In this document: piece by piece, positions 16,689-25,596 of the stretch
Layout: each line of letters starts with the position of its first letter
How positions within the stretch are numbered: the stretch's first letter is position 1
Assembly: GCF_015207285.1 (NCBI RefSeq)
Contig: NZ_JADEXD010000051.1
Span: 1 to 37,847, forward strand
Length of the DNA stretch: 37,847 bases
Direction: 5' to 3'
From: Tychonema sp. LEGE 07203
GTDB taxonomy: Bacteria; Cyanobacteriota; Cyanobacteriia; Cyanobacteriales; Microcoleaceae
Notes under the pieces: generated by a model
What the model was told of the DNA's origin: nothing
The model's input: the letters and a program-made list of their open reading frames with translations, nothing else
Databases searched by the model: none
Translations under genes and position numbers: made by a program

Positions 16689-19600
16689 ATGTCAAATTTT
16701 TCTCTCCAGCGCTTAATTGCCAAAATTTCCGGAAGATCGACCCTGCAAACTGTGCTGATAGTTCCCTTTGTCTTGCAAGTATTTGCAGCGGTGGGAATTG
16801 TCGGATATTTATCATTTAAGAACTCTCAAAGAGCAGTAAACGATCTTGCCGATCAGTTGATGGGGGAGGTGAGCAATCGGATCGAGCAAAATTTGATAAC
16901 TTATCTGGAAACTCCGCACCAAATCAATCAAAGCAAGCTGGATGCGGTGAAACTGGGTTTTGTGAACATGAAAGATTTGTCAGCTTGGGAAAAATATCTG
17001 TGGCGGCAAGTGCAGTTGTATCCTTACATAAATTTTACGTCGATCGCCAATCGAGATGGAGAATACCGCACGGGCGAAAAGACTTCAGACGGGACTTTAT
17101 TTATTAACGCATCCGGGCCATCTACAAATTTTGATTTTTATTCGTACAATACTAATGATTCGGGCGATCGCACTACAGTAGCAAGCACCGTCAAAAACTT
17201 CGATATCCGACAACATCCTTCCTACACCTATGCGGCTCTAGCAAGCAAACCAACCTGGAGTTCAGTTTATATATCCTTCCTAGAACCTACACTGATCCTC
17301 AGCGCTCTGCAACCAGTTTACAACAGCCAGAAACAGCTAGAAGGAGTATCAATTGCTGCTTTGCGTCTCGACAGTATCGGTCAATTTTTAAACAGCCTCA
17401 AAATAGGCAAATCCGGTCAAACTTTTATTATCGAAAGAAACGGCACGCTGCTGGCAACTTCCACGCCGGAACAACCTTTCCGCACCCAAAACGGTAAAAG
17501 AGAACTGTTTAAAGTTACAGAAAGCAGCGATACCGTAACAAAAAATACAGCTAAATATTTAGAAACACACTTTCAAAACTTGCGCCAAATCACCAAATCG
17601 CAGCAACTAAGTTTTGAAATAAACGGCAAGCCACAATTTTTAAAAGTCCTGCCATTCCAAGACGGCAAAAGTTTAGATTGGCTGATTGTCGTCGTCGTTC
17701 CCGAAGCCGACTTTATGGAACAAATTCATGCCGGCAACCGAACTACAATATTGCTATGTTTGGCCGCATTAGTCATGGCAACTGTGCTAGGACTTATCAC
17801 TTCTCGGTGGATTAGCAAACCTATTTTAAAATTAAAAGATGCAGCAATAGCTTTGTCGGAAGGACAATTTGACAAAACAGTCAAACTCGATCGCTCCGAT
17901 GAGCTGGGCATACTTGCTGCTGCTTTTAATAGCATGGCAGCACAACTGCAAGCATCTTTTACGGCGTTAGAAACTAAAAATAACGAATTGCAGCGACTGG
18001 ACAAACTGAAAGACGAATTCTTAGCAAATACTTCCCACGAACTCCGCACTCCCCTCAACGGCATCATTGGAATTGCAGAATCTTTAATAGATGGTGCTAC
18101 CGGAAAACTGCCAGAGCCCACAAATTTTAACTTGAATTTGATTGCAACGTCGGGAAAAAGATTGTCTTCTTTGATTAACGATATTCTGGATTTTTCTCAG
18201 CTCAAACACAAAACTATAGAACTGCAAATAAAGCCCGTCGGTATCCGAGAAATAGTCTCTGTAATTATCAGCTTATCTCAACCGTTAGTCGGCAAAAAAG
18301 ACTTGAAGCTGATTAACTCAGTCGCTGCCGAATTGCCACCCGTAGCAGCCGACGAGAATCGCTTGCAGCAAATACTTTACAACTTAATCGGCAATGCGGT
18401 TAAATTTACCGAAGATGGTACAGTTGAAATTTCAGCAGAATTAGTAACTGGCAACCAACAATCACCGCTTAATTCCCAATTAGCCATTACTGTATCCGAC
18501 ACCGGCATTGGCATCCCCGAAGATAAATTAGAGCGAATTTTTGAATCCTTTGAACAAGCTGACGGTTCCACTGCTAGAGAATATGGCGGCACTGGTTTAG
18601 GGTTAGCTGTGGCCAAGCAGTTAGTGGAATTGCACGGAGGTACAATTTCCGTATCTTCCACTGTAGGCGCGGGTTCCCTATTCACCTTTACTTTGCCGGT
18701 ATCTGAAACTCAGCCGGAATTTAACAGCAGACAGCGGCCTTTAACCCAGGAATCTCGCAGTTTAAAAACTCCTGAATTAGCCCAGCAATCATCTATCATA
18801 AATTCGGGCTTATCAGCCAATAGCAACTTCCCAGAAAATCAAAAAATAAAAATTTTGGTGGTAGATGATGAACCCATTAATATTCAGGTCATCACTAACA
18901 ATCTTTCTTTAGAAAACTACGCCATCACTCAAGCCAGCAACGGCTTAGAAGCTTTAAATTTGATTCAATCGGGATTTAAGCCAGACTTAATTTTACTAGA
19001 TGTAATGATGCCGCAGATGACTGGTTATGAAGTGTGCAGGGAAGTTCGCAAAACATTCTCGCCTTTAGAAATGCCAATTCTGATGCTGACGGCAAAAAAT
19101 CAAACTACCGACTTGGTAGAAGCTTTTACCTTAGAAGCGAATGATTATGTAACTAAACCTTTTATCAAAAAGGAGTTGTTGGCGAGAATTAATACGCAAA
19201 TTCGCTTGGCAAAACTGAATGCAGCTTACGGCAGGTTTGTGCCGCACGATTTTCTGAGTTTGCTGGAGAAACCGAGTATTATTGAAGTAAAATTAGGCGA
19301 CAATCAGCAAAAGGATATGACAGTGCTGTTTGCTGATATTCGCTCGTTTACGTCGCTTTCGGAATTGATGACACCGCCTGAGAATTTTGCATTTATTAAT
19401 AGTTATTTGGGAAAAGTTAGCCCTGCAATCAGGAAAAACAACGGGTTTATTGATAAGTATATTGGGGATGCAGTCATGGCTTTGTTTTCTACATCTCCTG
19501 ACGATGGTGTGCGAGCAGCAATTGATATGCAAGAAGAAGTGAATATTTTTAATTCCGATCGCGAAAAAAATGGCTTGTTTCCGATCGCGATCGGCATTGG

Positions 19601-20084
19601 TTTGCACGCGGGAAATCTGATGCTGGGTACAATTGGCGAGCGAGAACGGATGGAAAGTACCGTGATTGCTGATGCGGTGAATCTCGCGTCTCGTTTGGAA
19701 GGATTGACTAAGGTTTACGGCGCAAGAATTCTAGTTAGCGGTGCAATTATCGCTCGCCTGGACGATCCTGAACAATATAAATACAGATTTGTCGATCGCG
19801 TAGCGGTGAAAGGAAAGACAAATGCTGTGTCGGTGTTTGAAATTTACGATACAGAAACAGAAAAAAGTATTGTACTGAAGCAGCAAACTGCGGAGTTTTT
19901 TCAAGAAGCTCTCGCTTTGTACTACCAGCAAAAGTTTGTTGCCGCTCAAAAAATGTTTCATAATATCTTACAAATAAATCCTGACGATCTGGTAGCAATG
20001 CTGTATTTCAAACGCTCTCGCAAGTATCGAATGTATGGAACACCGGATGGGTGGTCGGGGGTGGAAGTTTCGATGGAGAAGTAG
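16689..20084 (+). CDS. Hybrid histidine kinase / class III adenylate cyclase receptor, copy 2
   Basis: This 1131-residue protein has the same architecture as its neighbours: TM1 (about 19-41), double-Cache-like sensor (about 45-345), TM2 (about 351-374), HAMP, coiled coil, HisKA with His450 (TSHELRTPLNG), HATPase (NLIGNAVKFT, DTGIGI, GGTGLGLAV), receiver with Asp771 (LLDVMMP), cyclase and TPR-like tail ending PDGWSG. Cyclase residues Asp883, Lys923, Asp927, Thr991, Asn998 and Arg1002 are all present, so it should make cAMP (class IIIb Lys/Thr pair). From HAMP to the end it is very similar to copy 1. The sensor instead resembles copy 3 in length but has HPSY where copy 3 has RPWY, so its ligand is probably different. 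A weak start context follows the mobile element. Confidence 0.93.
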   Translation: MSNFSLQRLIAKISGRSTLQTVLIVPFVLQVFAAVGIVGYLSFKNSQRAVNDLADQLMGEVSNRIEQNLITYLETPHQINQSKLDAVKLGFVNMKDLSAWEKYLWRQVQLYPYINFTSIANRDGEYRTGEKTSDGTLFINASGPSTNFDFYSYNTNDSGDRTTVASTVKNFDIRQHPSYTYAALASKPTWSSVYISFLEPTLILSALQPVYNSQKQLEGVSIAALRLDSIGQFLNSLKIGKSGQTFIIERNGTLLATSTPEQPFRTQNGKRELFKVTESSDTVTKNTAKYLETHFQNLRQITKSQQLSFEINGKPQFLKVLPFQDGKSLDWLIVVVVPEADFMEQIHAGNRTTILLCLAALVMATVLGLITSRWISKPILKLKDAAIALSEGQFDKTVKLDRSDELGILAAAFNSMAAQLQASFTALETKNNELQRLDKLKDEFLANTSHELRTPLNGIIGIAESLIDGATGKLPEPTNFNLNLIATSGKRLSSLINDILDFSQLKHKTIELQIKPVGIREIVSVIISLSQPLVGKKDLKLINSVAAELPPVAADENRLQQILYNLIGNAVKFTEDGTVEISAELVTGNQQSPLNSQLAITVSDTGIGIPEDKLERIFESFEQADGSTAREYGGTGLGLAVAKQLVELHGGTISVSSTVGAGSLFTFTLPVSETQPEFNSRQRPLTQESRSLKTPELAQQSSIINSGLSANSNFPENQKIKILVVDDEPINIQVITNNLSLENYAITQASNGLEALNLIQSGFKPDLILLDVMMPQMTGYEVCREVRKTFSPLEMPILMLTAKNQTTDLVEAFTLEANDYVTKPFIKKELLARINTQIRLAKLNAAYGRFVPHDFLSLLEKPSIIEVKLGDNQQKDMTVLFADIRSFTSLSELMTPPENFAFINSYLGKVSPAIRKNNGFIDKYIGDAVMALFSTSPDDGVRAAIDMQEEVNIFNSDREKNGLFPIAIGIGLHAGNLMLGTIGERERMESTVIADAVNLASRLEGLTKVYGARILVSGAIIARLDDPEQYKYRFVDRVAVKGKTNAVSVFEIYDTETEKSIVLKQQTAEFFQEALALYYQQKFVAAQKMFHNILQINPDDLVAMLYFKRSRKYRMYGTPDGWSGVEVSMEK

Positions 20085-20479
20085 GGCGTTTTTTGAAGTC
20101 ATTAGTCATTAGTCATTAGTCATTAGTCATTAGTCATTAGTTCTGTCCCCGCCGAGCTTTCCGTCCAATGTCATCAGGAAGAAGTCCGAGGGAAGAAGGT
20201 AGAGGACAGACTTGATTCAACATTCCTCGACGCAGAACCTAATTATGTAAATTTCCAGGACATAATTGTGCAGCACGGATTATTAGCATGAGCTACAATG
20301 ATTTTTATCAGGGAAATTGTCGCATTTGGTTCGGTGATTTCGATCGCATCACGCATCTACGAGCCGGCTAATTTCAGTCTAATTAGCGATCGGCAATTAG
20401 CTGGAACTATTATTAATTACGCTCAAATGCAAGAATCAGCCGATTTGTGCATTTTCTCTGAGAACTGAGGCGGTTTACC
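20085..20479. other. Gap between receptor copies 2 and 3 with TAGTCAT heptamers and a small open frame
   Basis: TAGTCAT heptamers at 20098-20139 lead into TTCTGTCCCCGCCGAGCTTTCC and GTCCAATGTCATCAGGAAG, also seen at 1309 and 5790. A 56-codon frame runs from ATG 20298 to TGA 20468, ending 11 bp before the third receptor. GAGG (20467-20470) is the probable ribosome-binding site for copy 3. Confidence 0.6.
20298..20468 (+). CDS. Possible small leader protein (56 residues), unknown
   Basis: The frame starts MIFIREIVAFGSVISIASRI and ends DLCIFSEN, just before the third receptor gene. Its stop region supplies the GAGG ribosome-binding site of that receptor, a layout compatible with translational coupling. 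It has no strong Shine-Dalgarno site of its own, no recognised domain, and only a mildly hydrophobic N-terminus. It may be a chance frame or a remnant. Confidence 0.2.
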   Translation: MIFIREIVAFGSVISIASRIYEPANFSLISDRQLAGTIINYAQMQESADLCIFSEN

Positions 20480-23400
20480 ATGTTATTGAAAAGTATCAGC
20501 AGATCGATCGCAAAATTTTACAGCAGCGTGCCCCTCCGTTTAGGGCTGACAGTGCCATTTGTCCTGCAGACTGTCGCCGCAGTCAGCCTAGTGGGATATT
20601 TGTCTTTCATCAACGGACAAAAAGCCGTTCAAGAATTGGTCAACAGCTTGCAAGGCGAAATTAGCGATCGCATTCAAGAGCACCTCACAAATTACTTGGA
20701 AAAACCTCATACTATTGCCCGACTCAATGCAAGTACAGCTCAACTCGGCAAGCTGGAAACAGCAGATTTGCAAGCAACACAAAGCTACTTTTGGCAGCAG
20801 ATGCAAGTATTCTCATCGGTGCGAGAAATCTATTTGGGCAGCAAGCAAGGTGAATTTATCGGAGTTCGCCGAGAAGCATCTGGACTATTAGTTGCGAAAA
20901 TCACAGAAAACTTTCCTCGGCGTTCTTACTATGCTTTGGATAACCGAGGCAATCCCACTAATTTATTGAGTTACGAAGCAAATTATGACCCGCGAACTCG
21001 ACCCTGGTATATCGGTGCAACCGCAGCCAATAAATTAGTTTGGACGCAAATTTATACATTTTTTGAGGGAGATTTGGGAATCACAGCGGCTCAACCTTTC
21101 TATGATAATCGAGGTGAGTTTCTGGGAGTAATGGCAGTTGATATGATGTTGAGCCAGATTGGTAACTTTTTGGGAAAAATGAAAATTAGCCGATCGGGTC
21201 AAACTTTCATTATGGAGCGATCGGGCGCTTTGGTGGGCAGTTCGACACAGGAAAAACCCTACACCGTCGGTGATGACGGCAAAACTCGACGATTGCTGGC
21301 AATTGACAGCAAAAATCCTTTAACGAAGGCTGCAGCTAAACACATTATTAATAATTTTAATTTAAACCGAGTTGAGCCGCCCCGAAAACTTGAATTTCAA
21401 GTGAAGAATCAGCGGCATTTTCTGCAGGTATTGCCCTACAAAGACCCCAGCGGCATCGATTGGTTAGTAGCGATCGTGATTCCAGAAAACGATTTTATGG
21501 AAGAAATTAATGCAAGTACCGCTAGCACTCTTTTACTCTGCGCCGCCGCGCTAATTCTAGCAACAATTATTGGCGATTTGACGGCTCGCTCGATCGTGCG
21601 GCCAATTTTGGGGTTAAACGCAGCAGCCAAAAATATCGCGCGAGGAGAATGGGATCAGAAACTAGAGTTCGATCGCGCCGACGAAGTAGGAGAGCTCGCC
21701 AAATCCTTCACCAGCATGGTATATCAACTGCAAACGTCCTTCGCAGCCCTTGAAAAGAAAAATCAAGAATTGCTGCAATTTGACCAACTCAAAGACGAAT
21801 TTTTAGCCAACACCTCCCACGAATTCCGAACTCCCCTCAACGGGATGATTGGTATTGCCGAATCAATGATTGACGGCGCCACCGGAACTTTATCGGAAAT
21901 TCAGCAGCACAACCTCTTAATGATTGCTAGCAGCGGCAGGCGGCTCAACGAACTTGTTGACAATATTCTGGATTTTGCTCAACTCAAAAATCAAAAACTA
22001 GAATTGCAGTTTCGCAGTGTAGGAATCAAGTCAATTGTCGAAGTTGTACTAACTGTGAGTAAATCTTTAACCCGCAATAAAAACTTGCAGTTAATTAACA
22101 ATATTGCTCCGAATTTGCCGTTGGTTTGGGCTGACGAAAACCGCTTGCAACAAATCCTTTATAACTTGATTGGCAATGCGATCAAATTCACCGAGAGTGG
22201 CACTGTAGAAATATCAGCAGAAATTGTAGTAGCCGACGGCGAAACCTTCCTCCCAGCGCCCGCGTACAATCGCCCGCCGTCAAGCCCTGATTTTCACATA
22301 GCTGTCACTGTTTCCGATAGTGGAATTGGCATTCCGAGCGATCGGCTCGATTGCATTTTTGAGCCATTTGAACAAGCCGACGGTTCCACAGTCAGGCAAT
22401 ACGGAGGAACTGGTTTAGGTTTAACAATATCCAAACAATTTGTCGAACTCCACGGGGGTAAAATATACGCAGCATCGAAAGTCGGCATCGGTTCCCGCTT
22501 CACATTTACCCTGCCTATTTGTACCGAACAAGTTTATCCGAACAAAGCAGCAATCAACCCGCACGCAGCCACCAAAACTAACGGTTTTCAATTACAAAAT
22601 AAGATATATAAAAGTTATTTATCCTGCGATTTAAATTTTGAGCGAACCGCTCCGGCTTCAACAAACAAAGCCGTAGCGCTATTAGAAGTCAAACAATTTA
22701 AAATTATGATAGTTGACGACGATCCGATCAACCTGCAAGTTTTAAACAATCATCTTTCTCTGGAAAATTACAGCGTCATTCAGGCAGCCGGCGGCGAACA
22801 AGCTTTATCGCTCATCGAAGGCGGACAGCATTTTGACTTAATCATTCTCGACATCATGATGCCCAGAATGTCGGGTTATGAAGTCTGCGCCAAACTGAGG
22901 GAAAAACATCCCTCCCACGAGTTGCCAGTTGTGATGTTAACGGCTAAAAATCAAGTGTCAGATTTAATCATAGGATTTCAATTCGGCGCTAACGACTATT
23001 TAACCAAACCTTTCTCGAAAGACGAACTTTTAACCCGAATTAAGTCTCACATCAACTTATCGCAAACTAACAGCGCCTACGGGCGATTTTTTCCCGATGC
23101 CTTCTTAGAATTTCTGAAAAAAGAAAGCATTGTGGATATTCAATTAGGCAATCATGTCAGCAAACAAATGGCAGTTATGTTTAGCGATATTCGCTCTTTT
23201 ACCTCGCTTTCGGAAACGATGACTCCGCAGCAAAACTTTGACTTTGTTAATGCTTACTTGCGAGAAGTGAGTCCCACAATTAGAGAGAATCACGGCTTTA
23301 TTGTCAAGTATTTGGGAGATGGGATGATGGCGGTTTTTCCCAACGGTGCTGACGATGCACTCAAAAGTGGAATTGCTAAACTGCAACAAGTTCACCGATA

Positions 23401-23935
23401 TAATGTCGATCGGCTTCGCAGCGGATATCAACCGATTCAAGTAGGTGTAGGAGTGCATTTCGGTCAAATGATGGTGGGGATAGTCGGAGAAGCACAGAGA
23501 ATGCAGGGAGATGCTTTTTCCAATCATGTCAACTTAGCCTCTCGTTTGGAAAGTCTCACCAAATTATATGGAGTATCGTTAATAATTTCTGATAAAATTT
23601 TGGAAAATTTGAGCGAACCCGAACAGTATCAAATCCGTTTTTTAGATAGAGTAATTGTCAAAGGCAAAAAACAGCCAATTTCCATCTATGAAGTCCTCGA
23701 CGGAGAAACCGAGTCAGTCAGGGAAATCAAGTTACAAACTCAGGCGGATTTTGAACGGGGTTTAGAACATTACCGCCGTCACGAATTTCAGGCTGGTAAA
23801 ACCTGTTTTTATCAAGTTTTAGCTGTGAATCCCGACGACAAAACGGCTGCACTGTATTTAGAGCGACTCAACCATTTGATTGAGAAGGGCGTACCGGAAA
23901 ATTGGTCTGGGGTTTGGACTTTAACTCAGAAATGA
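20480..23935 (+). CDS. Hybrid histidine kinase / class III cyclase receptor, copy 3 (divergent)
   Basis: This 1151-residue receptor has the same domain order: TM1 (about 18-40), double-Cache sensor (about 45-340), TM2 (about 349-373), HAMP, HisKA with His447 (TSHEFRTPLNG), HATPase (NLIGNAIKFT, DSGIGI, GGTGLGL), receiver Asp791 (ILDIMMP), cyclase and tail ending PENWSG. The sensor has YDPRTRPWY (Tyr169-Tyr177), a later Tyr192 and Asp221 in VMAVDM, the pattern of amino-acid/amine-binding dCache domains. Cyclase metal residues Asp903 and Asp947, Lys943, Asn1018 and Arg1022 are kept, but the second specificity residue is Asp1011 where copies 1 and 2 have Thr. This is a class IIIa-like Lys/Asp pair and still predicts ATP as substrate. 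Its 3' end overlaps the convergent HD-domain gene by 68 bp. Confidence 0.93.
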   Translation: MLLKSISRSIAKFYSSVPLRLGLTVPFVLQTVAAVSLVGYLSFINGQKAVQELVNSLQGEISDRIQEHLTNYLEKPHTIARLNASTAQLGKLETADLQATQSYFWQQMQVFSSVREIYLGSKQGEFIGVRREASGLLVAKITENFPRRSYYALDNRGNPTNLLSYEANYDPRTRPWYIGATAANKLVWTQIYTFFEGDLGITAAQPFYDNRGEFLGVMAVDMMLSQIGNFLGKMKISRSGQTFIMERSGALVGSSTQEKPYTVGDDGKTRRLLAIDSKNPLTKAAAKHIINNFNLNRVEPPRKLEFQVKNQRHFLQVLPYKDPSGIDWLVAIVIPENDFMEEINASTASTLLLCAAALILATIIGDLTARSIVRPILGLNAAAKNIARGEWDQKLEFDRADEVGELAKSFTSMVYQLQTSFAALEKKNQELLQFDQLKDEFLANTSHEFRTPLNGMIGIAESMIDGATGTLSEIQQHNLLMIASSGRRLNELVDNILDFAQLKNQKLELQFRSVGIKSIVEVVLTVSKSLTRNKNLQLINNIAPNLPLVWADENRLQQILYNLIGNAIKFTESGTVEISAEIVVADGETFLPAPAYNRPPSSPDFHIAVTVSDSGIGIPSDRLDCIFEPFEQADGSTVRQYGGTGLGLTISKQFVELHGGKIYAASKVGIGSRFTFTLPICTEQVYPNKAAINPHAATKTNGFQLQNKIYKSYLSCDLNFERTAPASTNKAVALLEVKQFKIMIVDDDPINLQVLNNHLSLENYSVIQAAGGEQALSLIEGGQHFDLIILDIMMPRMSGYEVCAKLREKHPSHELPVVMLTAKNQVSDLIIGFQFGANDYLTKPFSKDELLTRIKSHINLSQTNSAYGRFFPDAFLEFLKKESIVDIQLGNHVSKQMAVMFSDIRSFTSLSETMTPQQNFDFVNAYLREVSPTIRENHGFIVKYLGDGMMAVFPNGADDALKSGIAKLQQVHRYNVDRLRSGYQPIQVGVGVHFGQMMVGIVGEAQRMQGDAFSNHVNLASRLESLTKLYGVSLIISDKILENLSEPEQYQIRFLDRVIVKGKKQPISIYEVLDGETESVREIKLQTQADFERGLEHYRRHEFQAGKTCFYQVLAVNPDDKTAALYLERLNHLIEKGVPENWSGVWTLTQK

Positions 23936-25322
23936 GCTGGTAGTATCGGTAGATAGCAGATTTGCGACTTTCAAACAACTTGAGAATTGAGTCTACGACA
24001 ATTTCTGTAACTGTCGGGTTAAAATCGGAAATAAAGTCATCGGCTTCGAGGTTTTGCTTAAACAATTCCTTAGCTCGATCGCACTGACGGCGCATTTCGT
24101 CAAAGCCGACAATTTTTACTATCAACGTCGCCAGCGGGGAGTTTTCCAAATCGCTATTAGAAGTGCTTTTAGCCCGCCCATTTTCTAATAAATTTAAGAC
24201 TTCTGATTCTAAATTATTTTGAGGTTTGTAAGGTTTTTCCGTTTCTGGAAAAAAGCTTTCCAGGCGCACGCACCCGGCTGCTCGTTCGGGAATTTCTCCC
24301 ATCATCATCGCCAGAGAAACATCGATTCCCAAACCTGAAGAAAGAGCTTCCAGCAGGGCGATAGCAGCTAGTTTGCACCCCAAATAAAGCTTGGCAATTT
24401 CTAGATTGTACTTAGCAGTAGTTTGCCAGCGCTGATAGGTGCGATCGTCCGGACATCCCTCAAACTGCCGGAAAATCACCTCTGGCTGGAGATAACTCAG
24501 AAAACCCTCCATTTTCAGCAGAGCAACTCGGTAGTCGCGAACCGTGTAATAACCGCAGCAGGTGAGGTTGTGATTGGTTTCCGGGAGTAAATTCCAGGTA
24601 TTTGCCAAAAAATGGGCTGAACTCTGGTGAGCAAAACTGATTACATCTCGGTTAGAAATTCGCACAGCTTTTTTGACCGTTTCCCGCATTTGCTCGTCAG
24701 TCAAACTGAGGTTGAACAGGCTATTTATTGCTTGCAAGCGGTCGTAAAGGCGCTGGCTTACCGTTATTCCCTGCTCGGCGGCGCGAAATGGAATTGTTGC
24801 TTCAATGCAGGCTGCAATTTGAAGTAATTGCTCGCGTTTGAGAAATGGTTCTAGAGCTTTTGTTGCTACCAAAGCACTGAGAAATTCGTTTTGTCCTGAG
24901 AAGGGGTTGAGCACTTCTCCGGGTACAAAACCGAATACGAGCATTACCATCTCGAAGCTAGGATCTGCCGAGAGTTCAGATTGCTCCCGAATCTGTAGCT
25001 GTTTGTTAACTTCTTTTGTAACAGGAGCGACGTAGTAGCTGACGTTAAAGTTAATGCTGCGATCGACTTGCACGTAAACGATATCGTGAAATAAGGCGGC
25101 CAAAACTTCGATCGCATCTTCATTTCCCCCTACATCAAAAATATGTTCGGGAGTGTGAAAAAATCGCCAGGAGCCGGTCATCGGCTGAACTATCAGTTCG
25201 GCAATCCGAGCGAGTTCATTTGGTTGTACTTCTGCTTTGAGGCGACCCATTGCCCAAATCAGCTTTTCTAAGCACTGTAAATATGCCTGTTTGCTATCCA
25301 TCGCAGTCTTTTCCAATAACAT
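23868..25322 (-). CDS. HD-domain (predicted metal-dependent phosphohydrolase) protein
   Basis: The 484-residue protein has an N-terminal HD-superfamily segment: WRFFHTPEHIFDV (His56, His60) followed by LAALFHDIVY (His79-Asp80). This resembles the COG4339-type pattern YHTxxHI...WFHDxVY. The C-terminal two thirds are helical and not recognised, with IAACIEATIPFR and a late segment FDEMRRQCDRAKELFKQNLEADDFISDFNP. There is no signal peptide or membrane helix. ATG 25301 (MDSKQAYLQ) is an alternative start. The substrate is unknown. Its position against three cyclases, with a 68-bp convergent overlap with the third, invites a link to cyclic-nucleotide turnover, but the family is not known to degrade cAMP. 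Its leader is a copy of the efp leader repeat. Confidence 0.75.
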   Translation of the reverse strand: MLLEKTAMDSKQAYLQCLEKLIWAMGRLKAEVQPNELARIAELIVQPMTGSWRFFHTPEHIFDVGGNEDAIEVLAALFHDIVYVQVDRSINFNVSYYVAPVTKEVNKQLQIREQSELSADPSFEMVMLVFGFVPGEVLNPFSGQNEFLSALVATKALEPFLKREQLLQIAACIEATIPFRAAEQGITVSQRLYDRLQAINSLFNLSLTDEQMRETVKKAVRISNRDVISFAHQSSAHFLANTWNLLPETNHNLTCCGYYTVRDYRVALLKMEGFLSYLQPEVIFRQFEGCPDDRTYQRWQTTAKYNLEIAKLYLGCKLAAIALLEALSSGLGIDVSLAMMMGEIPERAAGCVRLESFFPETEKPYKPQNNLESEVLNLLENGRAKSTSNSDLENSPLATLIVKIVGFDEMRRQCDRAKELFKQNLEADDFISDFNPTVTEIVVDSILKLFESRKSAIYRYYQLISELKSKPQTNFPVRPSQSNG

Positions 25323-25323
25323 T

Positions 25324-25475
25324 ACTGTCAGTCGATTTTAAATTTTAGATTTTAGTAGATTTTAGATTTACTCTACAGATAAATCTGGGAGCTTGAACAA
25401 TACTCTAAAATTTTAAAATCTCCACGACAGGAGTACGCGGCACGGTATCGGTTTTTGGGCGGTTTTACGTCAGCT
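25324..25475 (-). repeat. Leader repeat, copy B (upstream of the HD-domain gene)
   Basis: This is the partner of 3485-3640. It begins with TGTCAGTCGATTTTA immediately upstream of the start codon, then has GATTTTAG units, AAATCTGGGAGC, CTCTAAAATTTT, ATCTCCACGACAGGAGT and CGGTTTTTGGGCGG. Differences are scattered and include short insertions, so the copies are old or under loose constraint. Confidence 0.7.
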
Positions 25476-25596
25476 ACCCTCTGGTTGGTTTGGTTTTTTC
25501 GTAGATGCGGTTCGGTCTTTTTGAGTTAGAATTGTTGAGTTTTTTGTTGAGAGTTTTAGCTGAAATCTCGGAGGCAAATAGTTACTTTAGATTGAC

